Under the pieces are notes generated by a model. The model saw only the letters and a list, made by a program, of their open reading frames with translations, did no database searches and was not told where the DNA came from. From NCBI RefSeq assembly GCF_040581485.1, contig NC_090130.1, positions 27,071,418 through 27,135,417 on the forward strand: a DNA stretch of 64,000 nt. Direction: 5' to 3'. Source of the stretch: Linepithema humile. Taxonomy: Eukaryota > Arthropoda > Insecta > Hymenoptera > Formicidae. How positions within the stretch are numbered: the stretch's first letter is position 1; the number at the start of each line of letters is the position of its first letter. The translations under genes and the position numbers were made by a program. Shown here piece after piece: positions 1 to 13,549 of the stretch.

Positions 1-172
1 CCCCCGCGAAACCCCCTCTCGCTCCGCTGCCACCCCTTTTCCTCGGTCGCGTTATATATTACGCGGTCCGTACCACATAATAACGTCGGATGCATCGTAT
101 AAAGGCGTCGTCTACGTGACGGAGACCGATTATGACCGGGTACATGCCCGACAAAACACACCGCGCGACGTG

Positions 173-183
173 TATATAAAAAG
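173..183 (+). promoter_or_regulatory. TATA-box-like sequence
   Basis: TATATAAAAAG lies in a CpG-containing context followed by GC-rich sequence about 25-40 bp downstream. No downstream plus-strand exon is recognised, so this may be chance in an AT-rich intron. Confidence 0.12.
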
Positions 184-1132
184 AGTTCATACACTCGACG
201 CCCGTCGCGCCACCGAAGGCGCATCATGCACACGATGCATCTCGTGTCGAACTTACACGGTTTTGGCAAATTAGGTTACCGCGCATGAACAACAAAATCT
301 CTTGCATTTTTAATTTTCAACGAATTTTTGCAACAGCTGGATTATAAATTGAGATATTTTTTATCAAAAATTAGTACGTTCAAAAATTCTCAATTTTTCA
401 GAAAGTCTGTAATTCAGAAAAAAATATACGACTTCCGGACTGTGTGTAACCACAAATATTTGCGCATTATCTAACAACGTCGAAAGAATTCAACGAATCA
501 AATATGTTGCGTTATTTTTGCAATGTAAACATAGCGAGATACTAAACAACGTGATAGATTATATATTTTTTAAAAATTTATATTTACTTTTTATCGAGTT
601 TTACGTTATCTGTCAGGTGAGTCCAAAGAGCGAAAATTAAATGACGGAAATTCCCTGGCGCGTAAATAATTGACAATGTGTGGATAAATTCGCACTACGA
701 GGAAACACGTCGGGGCTCGCTTTAAAATAATTCAACGACATTGTTTTATCGATCAATTTACAATTCACTTCGAGCGTAAGCCGTCTTTGTAACTGACCCG
801 ATGACCTGCCGTACATTATATGGTCGCACGTTAACGTAGGTGTAGCACATAGATGCAACTATGTGATGAACGTTGTACGATGCGTTTATAAACTTTCTCA
901 CGCATGCACGCACACAATGCACGCCGTTCGCGGCGAGTAGATTGCATACAAAATAATGAAAAACGGTGCAGCGATGACAACGCTGCGACATAACGAACTC
1001 TTCACGGTTAAATAATTAACGTACTTTATGGCGACGTGTTTATTGAAAAATAGATGCAAGATTGTGATACATTATCCACCGAACATTTAAAAACAAGGTC
1101 ATTTTTATTACTTTAAAATACAACAGCCTTTG

Positions 1133-1160
1133 AATAATTATCTTCGTTAAGATAATTATT
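1133..1160. repeat. Perfect 12-bp hairpin with 4-nt loop
   Basis: AATAATTATCTT is followed by CGTT and its exact reverse complement AAGATAATTATT. Such short AT palindromes are common in AT-rich DNA and no function is implied. Confidence 0.85.
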
Positions 1161-2379
1161 TGTTATCGTTAGTGCAATTAAATTTGATCATAGAAAACTG
1201 AAATATTTATCTCTTTCCACTCGCGTAAATTATTAGATCACTTCTTCAACAATACAGAAATTTCTCGAATTGTGATCAAATATAGCTAACGTATGGAAAC
1301 AAATAAATATTAGCAATATTAACAGAATAATATAAAAATAATTATATCATTCCCTTTAAATTATTATTATACAAGATTGATATTGACATGTGTTTGACGT
1401 CAAAATTAGAACAAAAATTATATTACGCCTCTGCAAAAATTACTTGAGCTAGAAAACAAATAATAAAGTTTCATGGTTTCTTTATTTTCCATAAAATAAT
1501 TGCATTTCCGCGTTATTTTAAACTGCCCAGCGTGATGAGTTAAAAGCCTGTTTTTTTTAAATAAATTATAGACTGATTAATCGATTAATTCACGGCGCAT
1601 CGCGGCCGTATATTAATGTTCCGCGCCGACCTCGCAGTTTAGCATTATATTATGCGGTTACAACTGTGCAAGGGCAACTATGTGAAACACGCTTGCATAA
1701 TCGATACGTGCGATTTCGGCATATTAACAGCGTAAGCATGTACATGGAATTTCCACGAACAATGGCTAGCGCCGACAATACGCTTCATTAAAAGTTGGAA
1801 ACTCCGTAAAAAATACATAAAATGTATCATTGCCATTATAAAGTTAGTTGAATTTTAACATTTGTAGATGACATAAATTTTTGTATATTATCGTAATTAT
1901 CGCGATTGTGTGAGTTCAACGTCATCGAGATATTCTACACGATTAAACACGAAACTGGATCATTTTTTCAGTAAAGATTCCGTTGTTATTTATCAAAATT
2001 TCATCATTATATTATTTTACGTATGCATAAATTTTGTCTATTTTTGCCGTTTTCAAGTTTTATTTATTTATGGAAATTTCTTCATTGCATGCTATGTTTA
2101 TATTACGTATTTTAATAATTGTAAAATTAATAGATTTATAAATAAACGCTTAAATTGCATCATAAAAACTTCGTTTCGATACGCATTATTTTGAAAAACA
2201 ATAATTACATCAATATGTTATGCATTTACACATTCCAGCGACTTTGCCAATTAAAAGAATATATGAGTGAGGTATACCCGTTATCTCTGTTAAATTGCAA
2301 CAAATTCTAGCATGCAAGATAAATGTTGCGTGAAATTATCAAAACGTTTCATCGCTTGGCCGTACGTTCGACAAGCAAA

Positions 2380-2384
<5 letters not shown>

Positions 2385-2411
<27 letters not shown>

Positions 2412-2438
2412 GGGTTAGTTTTGAAATATCACTTTATT
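2385..2438 (-). mobile_element. Poly(A)-tailed retrosequence 3' end (candidate)
   Basis: Read on the minus strand, AATAAA (2438-2433) is followed 21 nt later by a run of 27 A (2411-2385). This is the spacing of a polyadenylated mRNA end and suggests a reverse-transcribed insertion, either a processed retrocopy or a non-LTR element. The body would extend to the right from 2439. I could not recognise its coding content or find a target-site duplication, so its length and source are unknown. A chance A-run downstream of AATAAA remains possible. Confidence 0.4.
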
Positions 2439-3156
2439 AAGTGAACAGTTACATTACGGTCGAATTTAGGCTGTATTTGAAAGATAAACGACGGCATTCC
2501 AGGGATAACGCGCAGACAATTGGCAGAAATCTAAAGTGACACTTTTCAATCTATAGCCGGTGTTTGCTAGTCAATCAAAAGGATTTCTTCACTGTCATCA
2601 AATTGCTTCACAAAGCGTCGGAAAATGAAGGCAAAATTATCTCTCTCGTACAATACTTTCTATTTCACATTCAACGTGTGATGCAAATACTAGAGTTTGT
2701 AAATATAATAAGTTTTAAAATACACTTCAGGGTGTCACTAAATTAGATTATCAAATAAAGTACGTCGGATATTTCGATCACCGGGCTATTTTGATGAAAA
2801 TAAAAGACAAAGTCACAGTATAGTGCGCAGCGTAGTCAGAGACGAGGACAATGGTATGAAGACGATTGAGAAGAGCGATAAATTTTGATTAAATTTCACT
2901 CTGTGTCATATTGGGATCGGAATATATCCTCGTCATCGAAATAGCTTCAGTCTGTCTTATATATCTACTTCACTTCTATCACTTTGTCATAAAGTAATAT
3001 TTTGCGTATCTTTCAAAATGCGCAATTGACTCGGATGTCATGTTCAAATAAAGCCATTTGATTTTTCATTTGTAGAATACATTTACCCGCGTTTCCTCGC
3101 AAGATCATAAAGAAGATGCGAGCACATGTACGTAGCGAAATATAGTTTCACATTAC

Positions 3157-3266
3157 CTGTTATACATAAGGACGTCAGGTTTCCACAGCCGATGCGGCGG
3201 TATTCTGAGGTCTCGCACGCCTCCATAGTCCGAGACGTTCCATCTCATGTTCACGTCGTTCCATTC
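3157..3266 (-). CDS. nAChRalpha6: nAChR alpha6-like subunit, exon 4 (loop D and loop A of the ligand-binding domain)
   Basis: This internal exon encodes 36 residues plus two bases of a Ser codon. It belongs to a cys-loop, ligand-gated cation channel subunit of neuronal membranes that binds acetylcholine. The minus-strand reading starts EWNDVNMRWNVSDYGG, continues through VRDLRIPPHRLW, and ends WKPDVLMYN. The Trp of EWND is the loop D aromatic. WKPDVLMYN is loop A with its Tyr. NVS is a possible N-glycosylation site. A pyrimidine-rich tract and ACAG precede the exon (acceptor AG at 3267-3268), and the donor is CAG|GTAATG. The exon enters in phase 0 and leaves in phase 2; 110 bp is the usual size of nAChR exon 4. 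It joins in frame to the 45-bp exon at 23120-23164. Family membership is very secure. The subunit (alpha6 rather than alpha5 or alpha7) is recalled from the SDYGG/RIPPHR pattern and is less sure. No second copy of this exon was seen. Confidence 0.95.
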
Positions 3267-5696
3267 CTGTAATAAAATAAAATTACACAAAATTGTACAC
3301 AAACGAGAAATTGTGTCGTCAGTTTATAAAATTGAAACAAGTTTCTCGAGTATTTTACGTGCAAATCTGTAGAATAAAAGTCAAACATGTCTTGTGAAAT
3401 ATATTACAAATTTTATGAGCAATAGCTGTCTGTAGCTTTTCGAAAAAGTTCCTTTATCGATTGAGAGTTAACGAACAAACTGATTAAAGAATCTTTGAAG
3501 CAAAACTAACATTTCGTGCAATCAATAGGGAACATGAATGTTAACACGCGCACCTCAAAATCACGTTCGAATCACTCGCTGCGCTCTCTCTGAAACGATG
3601 TTGACGCTATCGATTTTTTAAGCGGCAAGTGCCGACCTTCGCTTTTCGCGCAAATATTTTAGACTACATCGTATACGTCAAGTAAACACTACACGCTTTC
3701 AATTTAATTTTCGTCCGGGGAATTTATATACGTGCAACTTCACGAGACGAGTTCGGTCTTTTTGCTCCTATAATATACAATCTGCACCTTTGGGAAGCCG
3801 CATTATAAGTACATCGCTCTTGTGCAAATGGATTCGAGAAATTACTTTATATTACTTTTGTATCTTTCGCAATTTATCTGATTTCTACGATGCGTAATTT
3901 CAACGTAATAAACTCCTACGAAGCTTTTATCATCCAATAGAATAAAACATAATTATTAACGATAAAATTTTTACAAAAGATTAATCGTTACTTTTTAGAG
4001 TGTAATAATTGGCAATAATTTTTTGATGCAACTTTTAACCAGTACTTTAGCAACCTAATTACGCGAACGGCGGTTATTTTAGTGCGGAAGAAGAGGGCGA
4101 TGTCCATCGTATCGGACACTGAGTATGAAGGGCGTTACGTGCTCGCTAATACTCTTCCCGCAGTTTTCAAGAACATTTCACGAACTTTCCAGGCGAGTTT
4201 GCGTGACTTTTCCAAAGCGATTTAGGAAAGTATTCGTGGTTCGGGGGCTCTTCACTTCGGATCTGCGGACCTTCCTTCTCTCGACAGAGCGGAAATGAAA
4301 GAGACAGGATCGATCCAGCTGGGAACGTGGCAATAACAGATCGTTGTACGTGTATTTTTTTATCGCATTACATTAGATGAAAAAAAATTATTCTCGTCGG
4401 AGAATCAGAAAATGAACGTGATAATGTACGTTAATTGCATCTTGAAATGTGCTAATTAAATGCTCGTGTCCTTTCTCATTGCCTTTTCAAACCGCGTTTT
4501 TTGTCTGCATTATACTTAACTTGATTATATTTAACTTATTTGAACTTCTCAGAAAAAGTGAAGGAAGCTATTATCTAAATGTAAGTTGTCCAATCACATC
4601 AATCCTTTAACTAATGAATTAAATTTCAGACATATTTACATTATAATAAATTATTTAAACAAGATAAAAATTTAAAAAATTAAGATTACTTTTAAAGTTA
4701 TAAGAATTAAATTATATTTATAAGAATTAAAAAATATTGATTATTATTAAATTAGTATTAAATTTCAAAACTATCTTCTAAATACAATATTAATAATATA
4801 TTAAATATTTAATTGAAAACCACAAGTAATTAAACGTAATCAGCGCATTTGCATAAATTAAATGTTAAAGGATAATTCATAAAATTATGAGCATATATTT
4901 ATCTCTTCGTTATCAAAATTTCATTGTCGATTTATTGAACATTTTTTGTTGCATTTGCGTCAGGAGTTATTATGTCCATAACAATATACGTATTAAATAG
5001 ATATAAACTTGCTACTAAATTGACTTGATGATTACGATCAAGTAATAAAACAGAGAAAGACTAGAGAAAATTACAAGAAGTTGCCTAAGATTTCCCAAAA
5101 GATCTTTCAATAAGATAGACTACTCTAGAGATATTTACGATACCATCTTTGTGGTACGCAGAGAGCTGAGATGGCTCCGCCGTACTCGATACCGATTACT
5201 GACTCCGATTGATTAGCTGTTGATGGAGTGCACTACGAGATAATTAATAACGATGCACGCGGTTCGACGCGGTGCGGCGGTTTGTGATGCCGCCGCGCAT
5301 AGGCTATTATTATTATATAACCATCCACGCGCATGTGGAAAGCTGATGCTACTAATTGCCATCGCTTTGGTTTCATTAGTTGATAAGCGTAGAAAAGATT
5401 CTATGAGTTTCCCTCATATCTATAGAAAATTAAAAAAAATAGCACAAAGATACAGCTGCACGTTGTACATTTTTTAAATATAAATTTAATTCTTTGCGGT
5501 CTAAATTAATTGTTCATAAATAAACCAATTAATTTAATTAATTTATTTAATTTATCCTTATTTTAAAACTAAAAATTGTAAAAATATACTTTGTGAATTG
5601 CAATATTTTCAATAGGAAAAATTATCTAAAGATTCACATTTTTCTTTGTTTGCTCGAAAACTCTTTAAAGTTCTAGATTCCATTCAAAAATCTTGT

Positions 5697-6428
5697 TCAC
5701 GTTCTATCCAAAGCTTGTCTGTCATTACGGTTCTCTTGTCTGAATGCATTCGCATTTTCCACAGGCAAAAAACTAATTGAGTCATCGGGCGCAGCCATTG
5801 AAGGCAAATCCTTCGCCTCTGAAGAAAGCATCTTGTCGACCGCAGAACAAAGCACCTTCGCGTTTCGCCAGAGCCAAAGACGACCTCGGCGACCCTCGGC
5901 CTCGGTTGCAGTCTTTTTATACACGATATCGTTCCTTATCGTCCTATGAAAAGCTGGATTTCCAAGTGCGAGCAATGATCCGTCCGTCTTCCACAGAGAA
6001 GACAAATACCGGCAATCTCGTTTCGCACTTTGCGAACGCTTCTGAAGAATGCGCCCTGGAGCGATGCGAGAGCCGGTGAGCCGGATGCAAAAGTAACCGG
6101 ATATAGGATAAAAGTCACGGGGTCGGAACAGTAAGTGGAATTCCGTTGCGAAGCGCTTGCGATTTCGCGAGTCACGTGGATTCCGAACGAGGCGGCTTTC
6201 GAAATGAACGCCATTTACAAGTCACGCCTTTTGAGACGCGACCTATTTTCCGAGACGCTATTTTCACTGGAAAAGAACATTTTCGATCTACCTTTAGCGA
6301 GTAAAAAGACTCGCGGAAATATCATTCATGATTCGTGCATTACACGCCTTTATTTTACTTCCAACATCTTATCGTGTTTTGATTTCAATTTCTCGCGCCT
6401 GCGATGTAATTCCAAGACGAAGATATAA
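5697..6428. other. GC-balanced intronic block, no recognised gene
   Basis: Frames of 92-102 codons are open on both strands and overlap one another. None has a family motif, and no pair of splice sites brackets one convincingly. I treat the block as noncoding; it could hold conserved regulatory DNA. Confidence 0.4.
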
Positions 6429-9400
6429 TTTCTGGCTAGCTCTAATTGCTTCGCAATAGAAGTGATCGTTTGCGGCCAATTTGCTGTGTGCCGTTAAAAC
6501 ATCGCTCGTTCAAAAACAGAGGTACTTCGATAAAAGACGAGCGTAAAACGGTGCAACCGCGTAAAATAGCGCAAAGCTATAAAATCCAACAGCATCGCAA
6601 AGCATCTAAGTGTTTTTCAACTTACGACTTCGCTGTTCATGCTATTATACGGCTGGCAAAGAGAGATAGCAGAGGAGATAGATAAACAGAGTTAAGATTA
6701 AAAAATGTAGCAGGAGGGTCGTGAAACGTGAACATTATTTGATATTAAGTCCGAGTAACATGTAGCTGTGGTAATCCGCATATAATTCAGTATCTTTCAT
6801 AAAGAATTTTCCAAACTCTTCAGATTAAAAAACTTTTTCGCAAAACTTCCTTGTGAGAAGTTGATATTCTTGATATTCAGCTCTGTGCTAATCAAACACA
6901 CAGTCTTCATTTTATCACATTAAAAACGTGACGCTGAAATAAGCGTTATCACGTACATGCTTGTATATTCACCTATACAATTTCTAATCATTAAACAAAT
7001 TTATAAAATATATTTTCTAATAATAATTAAATGAAATTTGCATTCGATGATTATGCAATTATGTAAAATGTAATTTGTCTTTCATTAACTCAAGAGAGAG
7101 AATATCCATCAAGCGTCCGTTTCTCTGCGCGATAATTATACATCGACGCAGGCGAAAAGTGGGAACTCTCGTGTAGTTCAGTGATTTGCATGTCTAATCC
7201 GGTCTTAGTTAGCATAGTTCCATAGAACGTGACCTAATATTCTTGCACATACCGTAATTTACGCTACTGTGGTGTATATATGGTACATATATCTCCAAAA
7301 ACTAGAAATCTCTAAATGCGTCACACTATCTTTGATATCATCGATTTATTCAGCACAACTAGAGAGAAACATTATTTATCTCTGTGCAAAGAAATTATGT
7401 TAAGACTTTATCAAATGCTTGTCTTGCATTAATGCGGCTTTAAAATAAATCTGATTAATTTTTTCTTTACTCAGATAATTATAAGAAATACTACATCTGT
7501 AGCGATAAATTATCAACATCAGTCTTATAACAATTTTAATTTAGTTATCAATATGACCAGAAAATAATATCAAAATATTATGATTGCATTCGCGTCGTAT
7601 TACACTCCATCAATATAAAAATTAAATTTTTTTCTGCGAGTTATCATATCATCGTATTGGCCTCCGCTTTTACTGAGGAAACATATAAATGTGTTTTATG
7701 AGTTTAAGGGAAATGCCTTCTATAACTCCATATATCTATTACCAGTTCAACTGCACGAGACAGCCGTACTCGGTCTTAGAAGGAGCGGGTGGCGCTGTAA
7801 AAATCGAGCATAAAATAACGGCCATCCTTTCTGTAACGACAATTACGTAACCGGAGGATATATGTCGCGGGACGAAATACAGCGAGACATTATCGCGCGG
7901 GACATTTTCGCCGGAGGGTCGAGACAAACGAGAAAGCTTAATCGAAATCGTCAACCAATCGTGAATTCTTTCTTTCCAAGAATCCGCGCTTTTTTCCCCA
8001 GCCGAACAATTTCAATGATACGAGAGGCACGACAAGGACGAGGCATTTTCGCAGGAGAGTCTCCCGGGAGAATTAATCGCGCGTTCGCGTTTTATACTCG
8101 CGAATCGGGAATTCGAATAATTTCGATTACCGTCGCGGAATCCCGATAGCCATTTTATTACATAAAACCGAGGGGGTGGGAAACCTTGCTCGGTAATTGT
8201 CACAAGAAGCCCCAATCCGCAATGTCACGTCATTTGCGATCCCCCTTCTCGTTTCCACTTTTCTTTCAATCGTTGTCGATTAAAATAACGAACGATTGAA
8301 AAAGTAACGGATTTCTTTGTCAAAGGAGATCATTCAACGAAACGTGATTCTCTCAAATTAAGATTGGGAGGGAGAAATTGAATCGCTCTCTCTTCCATAA
8401 ATAAGATTTCACTCGTATTTATAAATAAGGTTTCACAATTAGCGAGAAAAATAGACACACAGCGCTCTTTGGTGTTAACTTTTTATGAGGCAAATATTAA
8501 AAAAAAAAAAAACCCGTATCGTAGCTTGTAATTTTTTAAACGTCAGTATCTCAACAATTAAAATTTTCGTTATTAATTTGCATCTCTTATTTTGCAAAAA
8601 ATCTATTTTTAATGGCTTTTAGCCCAAGAATGATTAATGGTCACAACAAAACTCGACTCTACACTTTACAAAGCATTACGCTAACAAATATTTCAGTAGT
8701 TCTATTTTATAAAATATCTTTAAAAACAAAATAAACAAAACAACATTCAGACATATTTTATTAATACGCGACAAATCCGGAGAATAATATTCGACGTTGT
8801 CTCTATCAATGAAACATTGAAATTTCAAATGGATTATCTGGACAATGCAACAGTAATACTGCAGACCGCGATTGTTCCGGTTTATATTCGCAAGATGTTA
8901 ATAGAATTAATGACCACATTGCTACGCGGCTGAGTCCCCGACTGGAAACCTCTTAAAGCATCTACGTGCATTGCAAACCAAACCACGATCTGTTCCAGCT
9001 CTATCAGCGCGTATTTATGCTACAGGAGCATTCGGGAGGCTAACGAAATGATCTTATGGTAAATGTCATGAAGTTACTGTTAAATGTAGAATGCTTCAAA
9101 GTGCTTCAAATTTAAAAAAAAAAAAAATTAGATAAAATTAATATTAATTAAAAAATTGACAGCAAGTGTTTTGATTTTATAATGCTGCATTCAGAAAAAT
9201 AAGCGTTTTATAATAATAGCGTAATAAATTATTATCGAAAACATGGGACAAGTTAAAAAGTTACGGTAAAATAGTTTTTAATACAATATAATCGACTTTA
9301 AATTCCGCAACAAATCTGTCGCCGAACTTGAAATCTGAGCTTCTCGGATACAATTTCAAATGCATTACTATTGTTAGAATTTTAATTAAACTGTCTGTTG

Positions 9401-9995
9401 GCAAAATGCAATTTAGAGAGTTTCGGTTCTCTAAACAATACTAACGTTCCGCTGAAATATCTCAGTTTGTAATATTCTTAAGACGAAGACGAATCGCACC
9501 GACTTTGCAGCTAATCGTAAATCTTCGTTTTCTTTGCGAAGGACGCAATTACGGCGCCTTTCGAAGCACGTACAAAAGGTGAACGACAAAGGATGATGGA
9601 AGAGAGCGTTACGTTACAAAACGGCGTTGCCGGGATGCGTAAACACAGTGCGGTGTGTGATATGAGTTCATAGCGCTTTTATCAATAAACTACAATGAGC
9701 TTTTCTTGCACTGCAACTGACAGCGCTCTGCATCAGTAGCATATAAGGTAATGCAAAGTATTTCAAAAAGATGTACTAGTAATAGGAGCTCGGGGAAAGA
9801 AGTTCCTTGAAGAAACGTAGTGCCGGCTTATTCTTTGCGAAAGTTTCATTTCAGGTCTCTTTGTACCTTAATTTGCTTGTTTTCATGCACTCATACACCT
9901 TATGTACATTCAGCAGGCATCGTAAAACAAGACTATGTAAAAAATAAAATTTTGATTCCGACTTATTCTTTTAGTAAAATTTAGGATATGTATAA

Positions 9996-10027
9996 AATAA
10001 ATTGAATATATATATATTCAATTTATT
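9996..10027. repeat. Perfect 32-bp palindrome
   Basis: The left half AATAAATTGAATATAT is exactly reverse-complementary to the right half, with no spacer. It would extrude as a cruciform or fold as a hairpin in RNA. Confidence 0.9.
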
Positions 10028-11040
10028 ATATAACTTATATAATAATATCTTATCCTCGATGCCTCGAATCACGTGAACAGTTGAGCAATCACAATTATTC
10101 AATTTGATCACGAAAGGGGCTGGAAAATAACAGAAAACGAAAAGCACAAGGGGGACTACTATTCTCTTGCGTCATCGTATTCCACCACCGCGTTTATCGT
10201 GGTCGACGACAATTCACCACGACACAACCATTTCGGCACGAGTCACCTCCGGGGAGACGGGAACTCTTTTATCCGATGCTCTGCCAAGGCATCGAGACTC
10301 CCCCTCGGACGTGGATTTAATTTAACGAGAAACGCTGAAATTCAAACCACGCTTGACAAACCAAGTTCCCCCGTGTATATAATCGTACCAAAGTTCGCTG
10401 TTCATTATCTCTCTAATGTTGTCTTAATTCTATCTTTAAAGAGGAAGAGAAAAAATGGAATTCCGGGATCTGGCAACGATCAATTCATACCTCACAGATA
10501 AAATTAGATTCAGAGATAGCATAGCGAGTAAAAGATGTAAATATATTTTCAAAATATTAAAATAAATAAATATAAATTTTCTTATTTAAATAATTAAATT
10601 CACATGAATAAGGCGAATAGAATATACTTTTTGTTTCGTATTTTCAATTTTTTTGCACAAATCTCGGATCCTCTTGCAGAAACAATTATGTTTTGAGCTT
10701 CAAAAAAGTTATATTTTTCTCAAAATAAAAATCGTATAATTATTGATAAAAAATATACTATCAAAGCGAACAATAATCAAATATAAATAAATTTAAATAA
10801 ATTTAAGTGGTAAAAGTAACGCTTGGGGCAAGCAGAATACTAAGATGAAAGATAATGGGATACAAGAAAGTAGAAGCAGAAAATGTATGTTTTAAAGAAT
10901 ATGCAATGAGATGCAAATAGAGCGGTAAGGTGAGGAACAGATAAAACGGGAAAAACTTATTGTGAAGTTATACATAAGGATAAAAGAAGACTATAAAGCG
11001 AAAAGCACATCACACGAGAGACATCCCGTTCTCCCTCATT

Positions 11041-11480
11041 ATTCCCGTAATCTCTGCAGATATTTTTCACAATGGTATCACTGCAAAATGACGCCGCTCA
11101 TTTATCACGCGATCATCAAGAATGCCCAATAAACAATATAGTGATAATAATGTGTCTCGCGCGGCGTTAATAAAACGCTTCGTTATCAAAAGCCGCAAAG
11201 TTTCATTAAACGTCACTAATTAATTATGCGAAGAAATTGTTAGCCGCTCATTATTTACGTTTAAAAAGCGTGTGTCTGATCGCGTTTATCTCCGTTTAAA
11301 GCTCGACGGCTTTTAATTGTCGGCGCCGCCATTATGGCACAGCGTCGGCCATTCTTGTAATTCGGTGAGTTAAAGAATCGCAGGTAATTAAGAGGCATCG
11401 AGGCTCTATTTTAATTTTAATATTCAGAATGCCGCGCGCCGCGTCCATTCATTGCTGCTTAATTAAACCCGTACAAGAGT
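11041..11480. promoter_or_regulatory. Candidate intronic regulatory block with Pho/YY1-like and homeodomain-type cores
   Basis: GCCGCCATTATGGC at 11325-11338 contains the palindrome GCCATTATGGC, and another GCCAT follows at 11348. This makes three GCCAT cores, the core of Pho/YY1 sites, within about 25 bp. TAATTA-type homeodomain cores occur around 11217-11224, 11383 and 11458. The block has balanced base content and few long frames, like conserved noncoding elements of insect neuronal genes. This is motif-level evidence only, and such motifs are short enough to occur by chance. Confidence 0.25.
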
Positions 11481-11727
11481 CACTTCATTGTTATTAAAAG
11501 CGTGAAGAGCGTGAGGCGAAAAACGGAAGACAAAGCTGCACGACGGGAAAAAAAGCAGTGTACGACAAAAGCTATACAAAAACCGAAAAAAAAGAAGAAA
11601 GAATTAATTTAAATTACAATCCTTACCGCATTGTACTGCGAGGATTAACCCTTACGTAAGCGAGTTTCTTCCCTTTTCCCATGCGGCCCGAACCTTTTTA
11701 AAGTTAATCCCTTTTGTCATCCGCTTG

Positions 11728-11747
11728 CCCCCCCCCCCCCCCCCCCC
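11728..11747. repeat. Poly(C) tract, 20 bp
   Basis: An uninterrupted run of 20 C on the plus strand (G on the transcribed minus strand), flanked by TTG and TCTTC. It is a mononucleotide repeat whose exact length may be uncertain in assemblies. Confidence 0.9.
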
Positions 11748-12892
11748 TCTTCACCCTGTCCCGAAAATTTGCAGCGTCAGCGGATCGGCCGCATTCGCAG
11801 TCGCGGGCAGTCGTGTGCGTTTGCGACTGAGGTAGATTAGACCGGCAAACAGAAAAGTGTATTTACGAAGGTAACGTGCAGGGCTTCGAAGGCCGCCGCG
11901 ACAGCACCTTAATCACGCTCGCGAGGCACGTATCGTATATTTATCCGACGGTAAATACGCCACTCGCGCGCCTTAGCGCACAACGTGTATAGATGCGCGT
12001 ACAGGGTGCGCCCATTAATCGCGATCAATGCAAATGGAACTGAATACGGCAAAGTTCCGTATCATCCGCGGGATTTTCGCAGTGCGCAAGACGTCGTCTC
12101 ACCACGACGTTTGTCTCATTCGATCTTGTCACATTTTGTTACTCGAGCGTGAAGTATGATTGATCAGGATCAAATATAGGCTTACAACTTGATCCATACG
12201 ATAAAAGGGGATGCTATACCGTGAAAATGTAACATTTCTTGAGAAATATATTATCATTTTGTATCAATTTATCATTTTTACAAATATTTTTTCAGACTGA
12301 CTTTGACTTATCGCTATTTTCTCTCAATTTTTTTTTTTTTATATCCGAAATGATGAAAATAATAGTTGGTGTCGCATTGCGTTGTTAAAATTAAAATGTC
12401 ACTTATTTATCGGGTTCTGAGCTCACCGTATCGATTACGTTTTTCAAATTTACTGTGTAAGGTTAATATTGGTAAAGTTACACGATCTATCGTTCCTCTC
12501 CATAGCTGAAGTTACAAAACCCATCAAAGTGCCTGCGTGTCCGGCGCGGTTCATGCCATCGGAGCACGGAGCAAGGAAGAAACTTTATTAGATTCTTTTT
12601 ACATCCCCGTCCGCGTCGCATGCGCCTGCAAAAAGCTTCGATCGCACGCAGACAGCGAAGGGATTACACATTGTAATCAAATGAGCGATTTGCTCAGCGC
12701 ATACATACGTTTATAACATTGTGTCACAAATGCTCGCCTACGCGAACACGTAAAAAATGCAGGACAGAACGCAAATGAGAAAGAAATAAATGGTGGCTCA
12801 TAAAAGCGCTGAGTAACTCGGGGCCAATATAAAGCGCCCCAAAGTGAAATCGAGCTTGGCACGTGAAGATCGAGAGCTTCGTGCCTCCGAGT

Positions 12893-13549
12893 TTACAGCC
12901 CGTCAGCGGTAGACCTTGACGAATGGCTGCGGAATTTGCTCGAATCGAATGGCTCCTGTCCTATTTGGCTCCGGCCTTGAGAATCAAACAGTCTAAGAGC
13001 CACCTGAATTCCTTTTCTCGCCCGGTGATTCTTCGAAACGAGATCTAAACACACCGCCTTTCCGCATCCCTCTCTGTAGCCCCGTGTCGTGAAAGCTCCT
13101 CCCTTATTTATTCGCCCGCGTTTCGAAGCACTTTGGGAGCACGAGTGCTCGCTGATTACGGCCCGCAAGGATAATCAGGGATCCGCAATGAACCCCGGAT
13201 TCGCTCCGCACGCAGCGTTACAATGTGTGAGTTTGCGACGGCTCGCCGGCGAGATTTTACTCCCGCAGCTTATAACACATCGGTGCCCTTTGATCAGAGA
13301 GGTACCAGCAGCCACTGGCGTAACTCAATTTTCGGTCGGAGCCAGTTAATGCACCCTCGATTACTCAAGCGACCTGAATTTATCGGAAAACAGCACTCCG
13401 GTGTAAGGAACCCTCTTCTTGCCCCCGGCAAGGCCTGCGCGAGGTGTATCCGTGATAGCAAGTCGGAGAGACCGCATGTAACCACCGGCGATAACGACGT
13501 AATCAACATTTCCGCACTGGCGTCTGCGTGATGCGCGTGCAAATTTCAA
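12893..13549. other. GC-balanced intronic block, no recognised gene
   Basis: Overlapping frames of 62-102 codons occur on both strands. None shows a conserved motif or convincing splice boundaries. I read it as noncoding intronic sequence. Confidence 0.35.

Larger units (their letters stand above)
1..3156 (-). other. Intron after nAChR exon 4 (5' part, truncated by window)
   Basis: This stretch follows the donor of exon 4 in transcription order. The next exon should begin with the ADEGFDGTY-type segment of the family; it was looked for on the minus strand and is not present, so the intron is longer than 3.1 kb. The stretch is AT-rich, with a small hairpin at 1133-1160 and a 27-T run at 2385-2411 that marks a poly(A)-type sequence on the minus strand. 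Short open frames on both strands resemble no family I know. Confidence 0.85.

Noticed and set aside
3567..3576. GTTCGAATCA, similar to a tRNA B box
   Set aside because: No A box at suitable distance and no acceptor or anticodon stem pairing on either strand.
12004..12013. CAGGGTGCGC preceded by TA, resembling a transposon terminus
   Set aside because: No inverted partner was found on either side within several kilobases.
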